Shown here in pieces: positions 14,201 to 25,605 of a DNA stretch of 64,000 bases. A model generated the notes under the pieces. That model saw nothing but the letters and a program-made list of their open reading frames with translations, ran no database searches and had not been told where the DNA came from. The translations under genes and the position numbers were made by a program. The DNA is from Azadirachta indica (lineage: Eukaryota; Streptophyta; Magnoliopsida; Sapindales; Meliaceae): assembly GCA_022749755.1 (NCBI GenBank), contig CM040453.1, forward strand, positions 9,681,368-9,745,367, read 5' to 3'. Positions within the stretch are counted from its first letter, which is position 1; every line of letters starts with the position of its first letter.

Positions 14201-15876
14201 AGATATGAGAATTGAGATACGTTGTTTGATGGCATGGAAGCTTCTGCAATTTCTTTTCTTGTTTGAGTTTGTCATCTCTAACTATGTTTTACTTCTCTTT
14301 CTTTTTCCCTATCAGTGATGAAGGATAAAATTATAAAAAAGTTGTATAAGAGGAAGGAAAAAGTAGAAAAATTCCTGTACATCAGATGGGAAAATACGAG
14401 GCCATCATAAGGACCTACAAACAGAATAGTAATAGAGGAAAATTTTTGATGGATGGTGACAGAAACTAAGAAATTTTGTAATTTTATTCATTCTCCAATG
14501 TTTTTGCCCCTTAAAATTTAACCTTAGGATTTATGACAAGATTACTCTGGATATTGAATTTAACTGATATGATTTACAATAGACTGAAGCTAAAATGCTT
14601 GCTAAAATGCAACAGAAACCTAACGTCCAAAGTTTGTCAATTTATGTATTTCATATTCAACTGTCTTTTAGGATCCGTAAAGATGATGGCTTTGCTTCAT
14701 CTTTCCCTAGAAGTAAGCACTTTTGGCTTTTGGTTTTGGAGTGTTGAAAAAGTGGGGCATAAAGATGTATTTGCTCACATGAACTTTCTTTTAGTTGGTT
14801 TATATATGACCATAATAAGTGATGATAAATGTTTCTGTGAGGCCTTCTAAAACGATGAAAGGTGATGGTATCTGGAGAAATTGCTATCTGATCGCATGAT
14901 CACTTAATTTGATTTCTATGCAAGTATAAATCTTAGTGTGAGTCATTCATTTTCTGAACTTGGCTGCTTATCATCTTTTGTTCATTTATCTTTTCGGCTT
15001 TGCTGATATCAATCAGAAATTCCTGTCAGATGATGAAATTGGATGTGTAATGCGAAGTAATTTGTGTATTTTTGGCAGTTGTCTTTATCTGTCCATAAAA
15101 CAGTTAAGATTTGTAGACTATAGTTTAGTATCCCACATTCTTCTCCTTTATTTGCTTTCAGGGTGTTCTTGTTTTTCTTGCTGCAAAGTCTGGTTTCATT
15201 AGGAACACAGAGGAAGCTGCTGAATTTCAAAATTTTATATTGTGTGTCGAGATGCTTATAGCCGCTATAGGTCATCTTTTTGCATTCCCGTACAAGGAGT
15301 ATGCTGGTGCAAATATTGGCGGGTCTCGCGGTTTTACAGGAAGTCTTGCACATGCCTTGAAATTGAATGACTTCTACCATGACACTGTTCATCAGGTGAG
15401 CGAGCTCGTTGTATCATATCTGGCAACCATTTCTTTTAGAGTATTCAACCTCCCCATTTTAGAACACTTTACCTTCGTTAACTGCACTGATGACTTACTA
15501 TTTCCTGCAGTTTGCACCAACTTATCATGATTATGTACTGTATAACCATAATGAGGGTGACGAGGGAATGAGGAAATACAGATCTCGAACCTTCGTCCCA
15601 ACTGGCCAGGAAATGGATGCTGTAAGAAGAAACAAGCACATGTTAGGAACCAAATTAGATGACATTCAGCTTTCCAGTGTCTCATCTTCTGATTCGAGCA
15701 CTCCCAAAAATAACAGCAGCATGCCTGAATTTGCTCAATCTGATGTGATGAAATCTTCACTGCTTTTAGATACCTCAAATTCATTATCTTCAGCGTATGA
15801 CATGTCACTTATCGACATAGACATGTCCAGTTACCCTGCAAAAGTTCCTGCAGCAAGTGAAACCGAGCCTAGGTGA
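11238..15876 (+). CDS. DUF300 / LAZ1-like multi-pass membrane protein (TMEM184/Ost-alpha family), complete
   Basis: A plant DUF300 protein related to LAZ1 and animal organic solute transporter alpha/TMEM184; LAZ1 members are tonoplast or endomembrane proteins linked to brassinosteroid signalling and cell death. Six coding exons: 11238-11393, 11940-12013, 12849-12998, 13297-13582, 15162-15395, 15511-15876. Junctions are GT-AG and the frame closes to 421 residues. Several hydrophobic segments are visible: the N-terminal segment after MGEGVPFYF; one starting LFAITSFLSLVL; one around NFLSLCLAWVGGPGAVVLSL; and others in exons 4 and 5. Family landmarks include NYTEPTYQRYIVRI, SGRVLKPS, KGKYKDGNF and DLLQPFNPVPKF. 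The C-terminal tail after about residue 320 is hydrophilic and Ser-rich. The ATG is the first in frame after the presumed leader splice site. Known plant genomes carry this family beside RH3, which fits here. Confidence 0.92.
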
Positions 15877-16640
15877 CAACATGGAAAATTACTGCAGACA
15901 CATAAGAACAGTGACAATAGTAGGTAGAGAAACCAAAAAAAGAAAAAGAAATAGAAAGAAAAACAACTGATAGATGTTATGCCTTTTGGGAAAGCCCTGT
16001 CTAATTCTGTGCTGGTATTGTTGGTTGATGTGCTGAATAGTGTGAAACCTGTCGTTGCATTTCTCGAATGATTCAAGAATTGGAGTTACCGATGTTAGGT
16101 CTCTTGTGGAATTGTCTCTGCTGGCTTTGTTTATTGGCATCTGCATTGTAGATATGAGTTTTCGCTTTGTCATACTTGCGAACTCACGATTTGAATCAAA
16201 AATTGTTTTACTGAAGTGTCTTTCCCCTCACATTTTTAAATTTCTATTGTTGTAGGTTTTTGTAGCTTTAACTCGCGGTTTGAGATTTGAACATATTTGT
16301 TTAGTTTGAAGTTTAGAATTGTCAATGGTTTGTGGATTTACTATAGTTTCTGCTGCCTCTTGGACCAGTACTTTGTATCCTATCTAATAAAAACCGATCC
16401 TTTTCCTTTTCAACTTTCTGGTTTTTCTTTGTTGGTAAGAGAGGGAACGGAGAAGTTGTCTGAATTATTGAAATTAACCTTTCAGCAATAGATTGAGCTT
16501 CCATTATTCTAGTGGTTTTCACTGTGTTCCGGCATAAGGTGTTGTTGAATCGAATGCTGGCCCTGTTTATTTCGTTCTCGTTTCTTCTCGAGCTAATTTT
16601 TCAGAAGGTTAGTTCTAGTTGGATAGGCCCCAGGAGTTCA
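15877..16640 (+). other. 3' untranslated region of the DUF300 gene, with a paralogous copy at 34.3-35.1 kb
   Basis: Sequence after the stop codon at 15874-15876. From about 15935 to 16635 it aligns in the same orientation with 34325-35120; for example 'ggcatctgcattgtagatat' occurs in both. The open frames here are not protein coding. A candidate poly-A signal is not certain; 'aataaa'-like words occur near 16385. Confidence 0.6.
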
Positions 16641-17515
16641 TTAAATTCCCTAATGCTGGATTTTAATTTTTTCCTTCTTTAATAATTTTTTTGTTAATTA
16701 AAATTATTTAATACTGTCAAATAAATGGTTGCAGATTTTGGTTCACAAAATTAACTATTTGGTCGATCGAAGTCCAATAAATTTATGAAAAATTGTCTGG
16801 TTAGGATTAATGTTTTACTATACATATTTGTCAAAATTTATTCAGAACAAATTTTGCATATTTGAATATCTTTATTACTCATTTTAAAAGTGCATTCAAA
16901 ATGTTTTGAGCTATATGTACTATTTTATCATTTTAAATATCCTTTAATCTATTATTTATAATACTCTTTCGTGAGAGTTTGTTGAAAGTGTGTTCGAACT
17001 CTGTAGAATTTTTATAGGGTTTTTCCATAATTGTGGAGTTTTCATTATTAAATGTGAGTAAAATTTTCTCTAATTTTGAAAATATATATTACATCTATTG
17101 TACAAAAATATTTAAATTGTATCACAATTGTTAGACATAAACTCTCTTAAATATTTGATTTATGTATTAATATATTGTAATATTTATAATATTAAAAAAA
17201 ATGATGATTTTACTATTTATCTCTTTAATTTTAAATTAGACAGAAGTTGAAAAATGCGTTGAGAATGAATTGATTAAGAGTCTTATAATTATTAACTAAG
17301 CAACAGTTAACGGTCGAATACAGGGGGTTAGCCTATAATAGAGTAAATCCCGGTCAGATTAATTTTCCTTTTAAGGGTATTTTTGTAATGTTATCAAATT
17401 ATTGTTAATGATATATAAGTTAATGTTTTTGGAATTTTGCTTACTTTAAAGAAGTATATCTAATGCAATGCAAATACTTTCTCCTATCCTAGAGGTGGTG
17501 TGTGCCGAACCGACA

Positions 17516-17542
17516 GCTGAGGCTGAGGCTGAGGCTGAGGCT
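17516..17542. repeat. (GCTGAG)n hexanucleotide repeat in the leader of DHDPS copy A
   Basis: About four to five copies of gctgag lie 20-45 bases before the start codon of copy A. The matching place in copy B (near 25329) has only a single imperfect unit, so this short expansion or contraction happened after the duplication. Confidence 0.7.
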
Positions 17543-17561
17543 TGCCTGAAAATAGAAGAAA

Positions 17562-19934
17562 ATGGTTCACTTGAATGCTTACAATTTGTACCTCAATGAT
17601 TGCGGCCCTGCTTCTTGCGCCTGGTAATTGTTGATCTTGTTTTTGCGGTTTGTTTTGTTTGTTTAACTGGTTTGGTCTGATCGGGGATTTGATATTATAC
17701 TCGATTTTCATTTTCAGTTTCTTTTCACATGAGAAAATTTTGAATGTATGTATGCAATACAAGAATTGAACCAGAGATTAGTTTTAAGTTGGAATCAGTA
17801 GTATAAACTCGAACAAATTTGCATTTTCCTTCTAGTTTAGTAAGTTCAGTTTTGTATAAGTATTGAGCAGCTTTTGATTGATCGTGATTTATCCTTTCTT
17901 TCATTCTAGTATTTTCTTTTGTGTTTATGATGCTCTAAATGTTCTTGATTTTGTTATTGGGTTTAAAATCATTTACTGTGTTCGGTCTATGTGTTGCTTG
18001 TAGTGTTTTGAAAGACTGTCTTTTTACCTGGAGATTAATGTGATCAGCTACATTTTAATGTTCTTTTGTCGTGGAAAATACTTTGAATTAGGTATTAGAG
18101 ACTGGGTATTGGATGGTGAGTTTGTCTGTGATATGTTGGCAGTAATTCTGAATTTTTTTTAGAACTAAAATTCTTATTTCACTTTTTCTTTTCTCCAAGT
18201 AAGAGGCTAGGACAAGTTTCAAGCAGAAGGATGCCAATTTTCATGTCATAACCATTAATCTCATTTGCTTATGTCATTTTCTCTATTGCTCTGATGCAGC
18301 AAAAAATGGAAATGGAGGCCCCCACAAGCAGCCATAACACCAAGTTACCATCTTCCAATGCGTAGTTTTGAAGTTAAAAACAGGTAAACCAAATGAATGT
18401 TTTCAAATTGAAGTTTGCTCATGTAGAATTTACCTACGGTAACAGACTTTTTCGTGTATATATCTATGTTGATATTTATATATCTGTATGTATCTCTAGG
18501 TGGTTGGTCTATGTAATTGTCTACATGTAGCTGCCATGTTTGATACTGTTTAATCTAGGTATCTAATATGGAGGGAGTTGTGGTGCCTAAAGACTTTGTA
18601 TCTGTTGGAAAATATAAAACTTGCATCATGAATCAAATTAAAATTGTATCATTTCTATGCCGTGTATTAGATGCTTATGCATTAAACAAAAGAAAATATG
18701 GTCAATCTTCTTGTTCTTAAGGCAAAACCGATCCTGTTGAAATTGCTTAGCACTTTAATTAATGTTTCATTGGTTGCATATGATGATATATATTTCCATG
18801 ACAAACTTGAAGATTGTTTATTATTTTTCAGGAACTTTATGTTGGTTAAAAATATCTTCTTTTATCAAATTGAATTCTTTTTATTTCTAGTTCACAAAGA
18901 ATTGATCTCACTAGCCATTCGGCGTATGGAAACTAAAGCTTGTAAGCGTGCATGTTCTGTTGATTCGTGCTCATTATGATTTTGCACAATTTTACTTTGA
19001 TTGTAGGACATCAACAGAGGATATAAAGTCGCTTAGATTGATAACAGCCATCAAAACACCATATCTACCGGATGGAAGATTTGATCTGGAAGCTTACGAT
19101 GACTTGGTGAATATGCAGCTTGTAAATGGCGCGGAAGGTATGATTGTTGGTGGCACAACTGGAGAAGGTCAACTGATGAGCTGGGATGAACATATAATGC
19201 TTATTGGCCACACGGTGAATTGCTTTGGTGGGTCGATTAAAGTAATTGGAAACACTGGAAGCAACTCCACCAGGGAAGCAATTCATGCTACTGAACAAGG
19301 TTTTGCTGTTGGAATGCATGCTGCCCTTCACATCAATCCTTACTATGGCAAAACTTCCATGGAGGGCATAATTTCTCACTTTGATTGTGTGTTGTCCATG
19401 GGCCCCACCATTATATACAATGTGCCATCACGAACTGGTCAAGATATTCCCCCACGTGTGATTCACATGTTGGCGCAGAGTGGTAACCTAGCTGGTGTCA
19501 AGGAATGTGTTGGAAATGATCGGGTGGAGCTGTACACAAGTAATGGGATTGTGGTATGGAGCGGGAATGATGACCAGTGCCATGATGCTAGGTGGAACCA
19601 TGGGGCTACCGGGGTCATATCTGTTGTTAGCAACTTGGTTCCAGGTCTGATGCGAGAACTTATGTTTGGCGGAAAGAACCCTTCACTCAATTCAAAACTC
19701 TTGCCTTTGATTAATTGGCTTTTTGAGGAGCCAAATCCCATTGCCTTAAACACAGCACTTGCTCAACTTGGGGTTGTGAGGCCTGTTTTCAGATTACCGT
19801 ACGTACCTCTTCCTCTGGAAAAGAGGATGGAACTTGTGAGTCTGGTGAAGCAAATTGGGAGGGAGTATTTTGTCGGGGAAAAGGATGTTCAGGTTCTTGA
19901 TGATAATGACTTTATCTTGCTAGGTAGATATTAG
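17562..19934 (+). CDS. DHDPS: 4-hydroxy-tetrahydrodipicolinate synthase (DHDPS), plastid, copy A, complete
   Basis: Condenses pyruvate with aspartate semialdehyde, the first committed and lysine-inhibited step of plastid lysine synthesis. Three exons: 17562-17623, 18300-18383, 19007-19934; GT-AG junctions, 357 residues (family about 360-365). The first 48 residues are a plausible transit region; the catalytic domain starts at TSTEDIK (50). Key residues: T99-T100 in GGTTGEG; Y161-Y162 in NPYYGK; Y186 and R191 in YNVPSRTG; Schiff-base lysine K214 in GVKECVG. Residues matching the lysine-inhibition site of the bacterial enzyme (W108 in MSWDE, N135 and E139 in GSNSTREA) are all present, so feedback control is expected. 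The ATG at 17562 agrees with copy B; a second ATG at 17594 is out of frame with exon 2. It faces copy B tail to tail. Confidence 0.95.
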
Positions 19935-20305
19935 TGAGTGTTTCTGGTTTTGAGATATTAGTGAGTTTTTTCGGTTTTGATTTTCTAGTTGGTTGTTTGG
20001 TTTCAATCTTCTAAACTTTTGCGCTGTAGCATGAGAAATAAAATTACTACATAATTTGTTATTGTAAAATTTAAATAATCGTTGTTATTATTACAGTTGA
20101 GCTTATGGCAAGTCTAGTGAGATGACAAATTATTGGGTGTTAAATATAGTAGAAACTAGTTTCAACTATATAACATTTTATATTTAAGTGTTAAATAGAA
20201 ACTTCAATTTGTGCAGTAATACTTGCTGCAACAGTTCAAGTAATAGTTACAATATGCCAGGGGACAGTTTGAAAAGAACTTGTATTGCTTTCGGAAGAGA
20301 AGTTA

Positions 20306-22314
20306 TCATGCGATGCAGAGATCAATGGTGGAGTATAAAAAGAAGTTGGGAGAAAAATACCGAGCTGTGGTGTTGATAATGGCCCTGCTTATGCTTATTT
20401 CTTTTATCAATTTTTTCTTCGTTAATATTATTTGGCCAAGCTGGTTAAAACGGGGGACAAAAATCTGTCTTGAATCCAATTTGCCTTCTGCAGGAATTTG
20501 CAAGTAATTGTGGGAGTTCTTGCAAGAAAAATACAGAGGCCGTAAGCAGGCAACTAAAATAGTTACAAAAAGTACTTTGCACTAAACTATAATGTAATTC
20601 AATAAAATGCAGAAATTGCAGAAGAGATATATATCAAAATGCCTGTGACGTGAGGAACCCTTAGAAACTCTTCTTTCCCTCCACAGATTTGGGCACTAAG
20701 CACTCGAGTCAAACAAGCTTGCGCAAGACTTTTATTTCTGTAGTACATTATTTAATTATTCTTCACAATCGTGGAGAGTTATATTGACACTAGGGTCGCA
20801 GGGCTAAGGGTGGCTGTTGAAGGGCTGATTCAGGCGAGATTGATGTGCAAGCATCAGAATGAATTTCAGTTTCTGAAACGTGTATTTTCATACTTCTTCT
20901 GCGAGAATCATAGCTTATATATGCCTCATTAGCTAATATCTTCTTCAAGCTTGGATTGTTTTATAGTTAAGACTGAAATCAAGTTTGAACTTGTTGGATA
21001 ATGTAAATAAACTAAATAAACAAAAATCATCTTTTACCATTCCAATATTTGAGCTAACCTATTGTCTGTTAAGGTAGTCTATCTTTTTTTTTAATGTTTT
21101 TCACGAGTATTGATACTAAATTTTGACACATAATACTAACTAATAAATTTATTTATACCTAAGAAAAGATCCTTATTTCCTTTCTTTCTTAGTTTATATA
21201 TTATTACTTTTCTTTAATTGTGTCTTTTTTGTCTGCCTATGATGGGGCGGGTCAAAGCTTTTATGCAATTTTTTCTCTCGACTTAGTTTATGAAGAATAT
21301 CAAGTCTAGCAGTTTAGTTGGTTGGACAGCTTATTGGGAGGTATATACTCATTTTTTTGTCTTTGTATATTCCAATATTGGGCCCATTAAAAGCGAGGAA
21401 AATTGGCCCAAGAAGTCGTTTTCCTAGTCAATTCATAGGAGACTGATTTAGTATCCTTGTATCCTATTAACAAACGAGGGAAAGTAGCCCTCTAGTTTTA
21501 CTAAAAGAAGGGGGAAATAGAACAGTGAAACAATTGCAACATATGGCAAAAGAATATATAATTGCAGAATGATGACATTTCATTTTTTGTATTGACATAA
21601 ATATTCTTTTTTCCAAAGCATCTTCATTTATTGATTTATTACAATTTTGTTTAGAAAATGGATCATTTAGTGGAGTGTTCGCGAGACTGCAATCGAGCTC
21701 TTCAAAATTTCTGCAAGCTATGCAAAAGTGAATATATATGCTTTCAGGTTTACCGCATAATCTTGATGCTTTAATTTTTTAAAGACATTTCACATTAATC
21801 AAGTATAAAGTTTTAGGTAATATGACTAATGATGTTCCATATGATGGTTTAAGTTCGTAAGTTCTTAAGTTTAACAATACGAAATGTTTGTTATATAATC
21901 TTTATATTTCTCTATTCTTCTGGGTTGTTTAATCTTTTATATAAGTAGAAGCTCATAAATAAGTTCTATCTGCTAAATTTTGTCATTAACATCCTCAGTG
22001 AACATGATATATAGTTGCACTGTCATTTTGTAATCTTATAGTTCATGTTAATGCAAATGTTTTTTATTACAAACATTATCCACCTACACAATGTTTAACG
22101 CATACATCGACTTTATGTACTTAGTTTGAAACTTTTTTATTGCTTTATGATTTTCTATTTTTGGTCTCTTTTAGATGATCTTCCTCCTATATATTGTAGG
22201 TTTTTGACAAATTTTTGAACCAGCTGTAGGTACTTAATATTCAAGCAAAGTGTAGGTTGATGAAATCTTCCCTTTGGTTAGTCTTACAAGGAACATTAGA
22301 TTTATTTGCTTATA
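20306..22314. other. Unique spacer between the two inverted DHDPS arms
   Basis: About 2 kb of AT-rich sequence without a supported gene. A short open frame at 21658-21747 encodes a small Cys-containing peptide ending at a possible donor (ttcag/gttt), but no partner exon was found. The spacer is large enough to keep the palindrome from being perfect and so may stabilise the inverted duplication. Confidence 0.6.
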
Positions 22315-22658
22315 ACCTCTCTTCCAAAAGCATACAAGCTCTTTTCAAACTGTCCCCTGGCATATTAAAACTATTACTTGAACTGTTACAGCAAGTATTG
22401 CTGCCCAAATTGAAGTTTCAACTATATTTAACACCAAAATATAAAATGTCATATAGTGGAAACTAGTTTCAACTATATTAACACCCAATAATTTGCCATC
22501 TTAACAAACTTGCCATAAGCTTAACTGTAACAATAACAATGATTATTTAAATTTTAAGATAACTAATTATGTAGTAATTTTATTTCTCATGCTATGGCTA
22601 AGAAGTTTAGAAGGTAGAAACCAAACAAACACTAGAAAATCAAAACACAAAAAACTCA

Positions 22659-25303
22659 CTAATATCTACCTACCAAAATAAAGTCGTCATCATCAAGAAC
22701 CTGGACATCCTTTTCCCCTACAAAGTTCTCCCTCCCAATTTGCTTCACCAGATTCACAAATTCCACCCTCTTTTCCAGAGGAAGAGGCACATATGGTAAT
22801 CTGAAAACTGGCCGCACAACCCCAAGTTGAGCAAGTGCTGTGTTTAAGGCAATGGGATTTGGCTCCTCAAAAAGCCAATTAATCAAAGGCAAGAGTTTTG
22901 AATTTAGTGAAGGGTTCTTTCCTCCAAACATAAGTTCTTGTATCAGACCCGGAACCAAGTTGCTAACAACAGATATGACCCCCGCAGCCCCGTGGTTCCA
23001 CCTAGCATCATGGCACTGGTCATCATTCCCGCTCCATACCACAATCCCATTACTTGTATACAGCTCCACCCGATCATTTCCAACACATTCCTTGACACCA
23101 GCTAGGTTACCACTCTGTGCCAACATGTGAATCACACGTGGGGGAATATCTTGACCAGTTCGTGATGGCACATTGTATATGATCGTGGGGCCCATGGACA
23201 ACACACTATCAAAGTGAGCAATTATGCCCTCCATGGAAGTTTTGCCATAGTAAGGATTGATGTGAAGGGCAGCATGCATTCCAACAGCAAAACCTTGTTC
23301 AGTAGCATGAATTGCTTCCCTGGTGGAGTTGCTTCCAGTGTTTCCAATTACTTTAATCGACCCACCAAAGCAATTCACCGTGTGGCCAATAAGCATTATA
23401 TGTTCATCCCAGCTCATCAGTTGACCTTCCCCGGTTGTGCCACCAACAATCATCCCTTCCGCGCCATTTACAATCTGCATATTCACCAAGTCATCGTAAG
23501 CTTCCAGATCAAATCTGCCATCCGGTAGATATGGTGTTTTGATGGCTGTTATCAGTCTAAGTGACTTTATATCCTCTGTTGATGTCCTACAATCAAAGCA
23601 AGATTGTGTGAAATCATGATGAGAACAAATCAACAGAACATGCACACTTACAAGCTTTAGTTTCCATACGTCAAATCTCTAGTTAGATCAATTCCTTGTG
23701 CACTAGAAATAAAAAGAATTCAATTTGATAGAAGAAGATATATTTAACTAGCATAAAGTTCCAGAAAAATAATAAGAAGTGTGAAATTTTGTCATGGAAA
23801 TATATATCATCAAATGCAACCGCACGCTCAGCAAAAACTGGAAAAAGGAAAGAAAATAAAAAGGCTAGACCAATTAGGAATTTATTTGAATACTTGACAA
23901 TATCTGCAAATTGTTTTCTTATGAGTTAGATATTATATGCTTTATGCACAACAAGCCAGTATTGTGCTTTGCTCGCCAAAAAAGAAATTAGTGCAATGGA
24001 ACTTAATTCAACCAAAGCAATATTAACAAAAGTGCTAAGCAATTTCAACAGAGTATGTTTTGCCTTAAGACCAAGATGATTGACTATATTTTCTTTTGTT
24101 TAGTGCATAAGCATCTCATACATGACATAGAAATGACACAATTTATTTTGATTCAAAACACATGTTTTATGTTTTAAAATAGATACAAATTCTTTAGGCA
24201 ACACAACTCCCCCTAAATTAGATACTTAAGAGTAAACAGTATAAACAGCTGCATGTAGACAACTACATAGACCAACCACCCAAAGATACATATAGATATA
24301 CTAATGTCATCATATATATATATATATATATATATACACAATTAAAAAAGTGTGCTACCATTGGCAAGACTTCAACTTAGAGACATTCATTTGGCTTACC
24401 TGTTTTTAACTTCAAAACTACGCATTGGAAGATGGTAATTGGGTATTATGGCTGCTTGTGGGGATATCCATTTCCATTTTTTGCTGCATCAGAGCAGTAT
24501 AGTGAAAATGACATTAGCAAATCAGATTAATGGTTAAACATGAAAATTGGCATCCTTCTGCTTGAAACTTGTCCGCATTAACTAGCATGTTACTTGAGAG
24601 AAGAAATTGTGAGAAAAGGAACATAGCTTCACTAAAATAATAGGCTGTTTTCTGAAATTCAAAAATTACTGCCAACTTTGTCACAGAAAGATTCACCATA
24701 CAAAATCTAATTTGTAGCTCAACTGCTGTAACAAATGATTCAAAAGATTTTCCATACCAAAGAACATTAAAGTATAACTGATCACATTAGTTTCAAGTTA
24801 AACAGATCGGATCTCAAAACACTACCATAAAGACATAGATCAAACACAGTAAATGATTTTAAACCAGTGCCAAAAGCAAATACATTTAGAGTATCATAGA
24901 CATAAAAGAAAATACTATAATATTAAGTTGCAATGGATCCAATAAAAAAAGAAAGAAAGAAAGGATAAATCTTGATCGATCAAAAGCTATGCATACAAGA
25001 ACTAGACTTACTAAACGAGAAGGGAAATGCAAATTTGTTTCGAGTTTTTAGTACTGATTCCAACTTTAAAAACTAATCTCTTGTTCAATTCATGTAATAC
25101 ATACATAAGTTCAAAGATTTGCCACAGTGAAAAGAAAATGAAAATAATATATTCTCACAAAAATCCAATCAGACCAAACCACTTAAATAAACAAAACAAA
25201 CCACAAATTCAACAAATGTCAAACTCAAAATCAATAATTACCAAGCACAAGAAGCAGGGCCGTAGTTATTGAGGTACAAATTGCACGCATTCAACTGAAC
25301 CAT
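22659..25303 (-). CDS. DHDPS: 4-hydroxy-tetrahydrodipicolinate synthase (DHDPS), plastid, copy B, complete
   Basis: Same enzyme as copy A, on the opposite strand. Exons: 25303-25242, 24483-24400, 23586-22659, with lengths (62, 84, 928) identical to copy A, and again 357 residues. About ten residues differ from copy A within the 308-residue exon 3 product (for example QIVNGAEG for [15 protein letters not shown] for GATGVIS, LIQELM for [17 protein letters not shown] for [11 protein letters not shown]). The transit region is more different ([15 protein letters not shown] against [15 protein letters not shown]). Catalytic Thr pair, Tyr, Arg and Lys and the three lysine-inhibition residues are all kept. 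No stop or frameshift is seen, so both copies look functional. Differences are mostly conservative, which suggests continuing purifying selection; this is inference. Confidence 0.95.
24311..24336. repeat. (AT)n microsatellite in DHDPS copy B intron 2
   Basis: Thirteen or so AT units, directly visible; likely variable between individuals. Confidence 0.85.
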
Positions 25304-25605
25304 TTTCTTTTCTTTACAGGCAAGTCTCAGCTGTTAGCTTGGCGCACACCACCTGCAGGAGAAAAATTTTGCATTAGATATACTCCTCCTTTAAAGTAGG
25401 AAAATTCCAAAAACATTATATCATTAACGTAATTTGATAACGTTACGGATAACTAAGTCAATGCCCTTAAACAGAAAATTAATCGAACTGCCTTTTACTC
25501 TCTTATACCTAACTTCCTCTATTCGACTGTTAATTGTTCCGTAGCTAATATTTACAGGACTTTTAATCAACTCACTCTCATTGCATTTTTCAACTTCTAT
25601 CTAAT

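Larger units (their letters stand above)
17230..20305 (+). repeat. Left arm of a large inverted duplication carrying DHDPS copy A
   Basis: This arm matches 22315-25605 in reverse orientation. Similarity covers the promoter, both introns, the coding exons and the 3' flank, and ends near the word 'ttggaagag' (ttcggaagag in this arm). Coding parts are nearly identical, while introns and flanks differ by small insertions and substitutions. Arm borders were judged by eye and may move by some tens of bases. Confidence 0.85.
22315..25605 (-). repeat. Right arm of the inverted duplication carrying DHDPS copy B
   Basis: Reverse-orientation counterpart of 17230-20305. It includes the copy B gene, its 3' flank (22315-22658) and about 300 bases of promoter (25304-25605). 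Intron 2 of this copy has an (AT)n tract at 24311-24336 in place of shorter AT stretches in copy A. Confidence 0.85.

Noticed and set aside
15490..16173. Minus-strand frames overlapping the last DUF300 exon and 3' UTR
   Set aside because: Shadows of the DUF300 gene on the other strand.
21658..21747. Small Cys-containing frame in the DHDPS spacer
   Set aside because: Only about 30 codons, no second exon, no recognisable zinc-finger spacing; likely chance.
22840..23528. Long plus-strand frames across DHDPS copy B (and minus-strand frames across copy A)
   Set aside because: Antisense shadows of the DHDPS coding exon; the same shadows appear in both arms because the sequence is duplicated.
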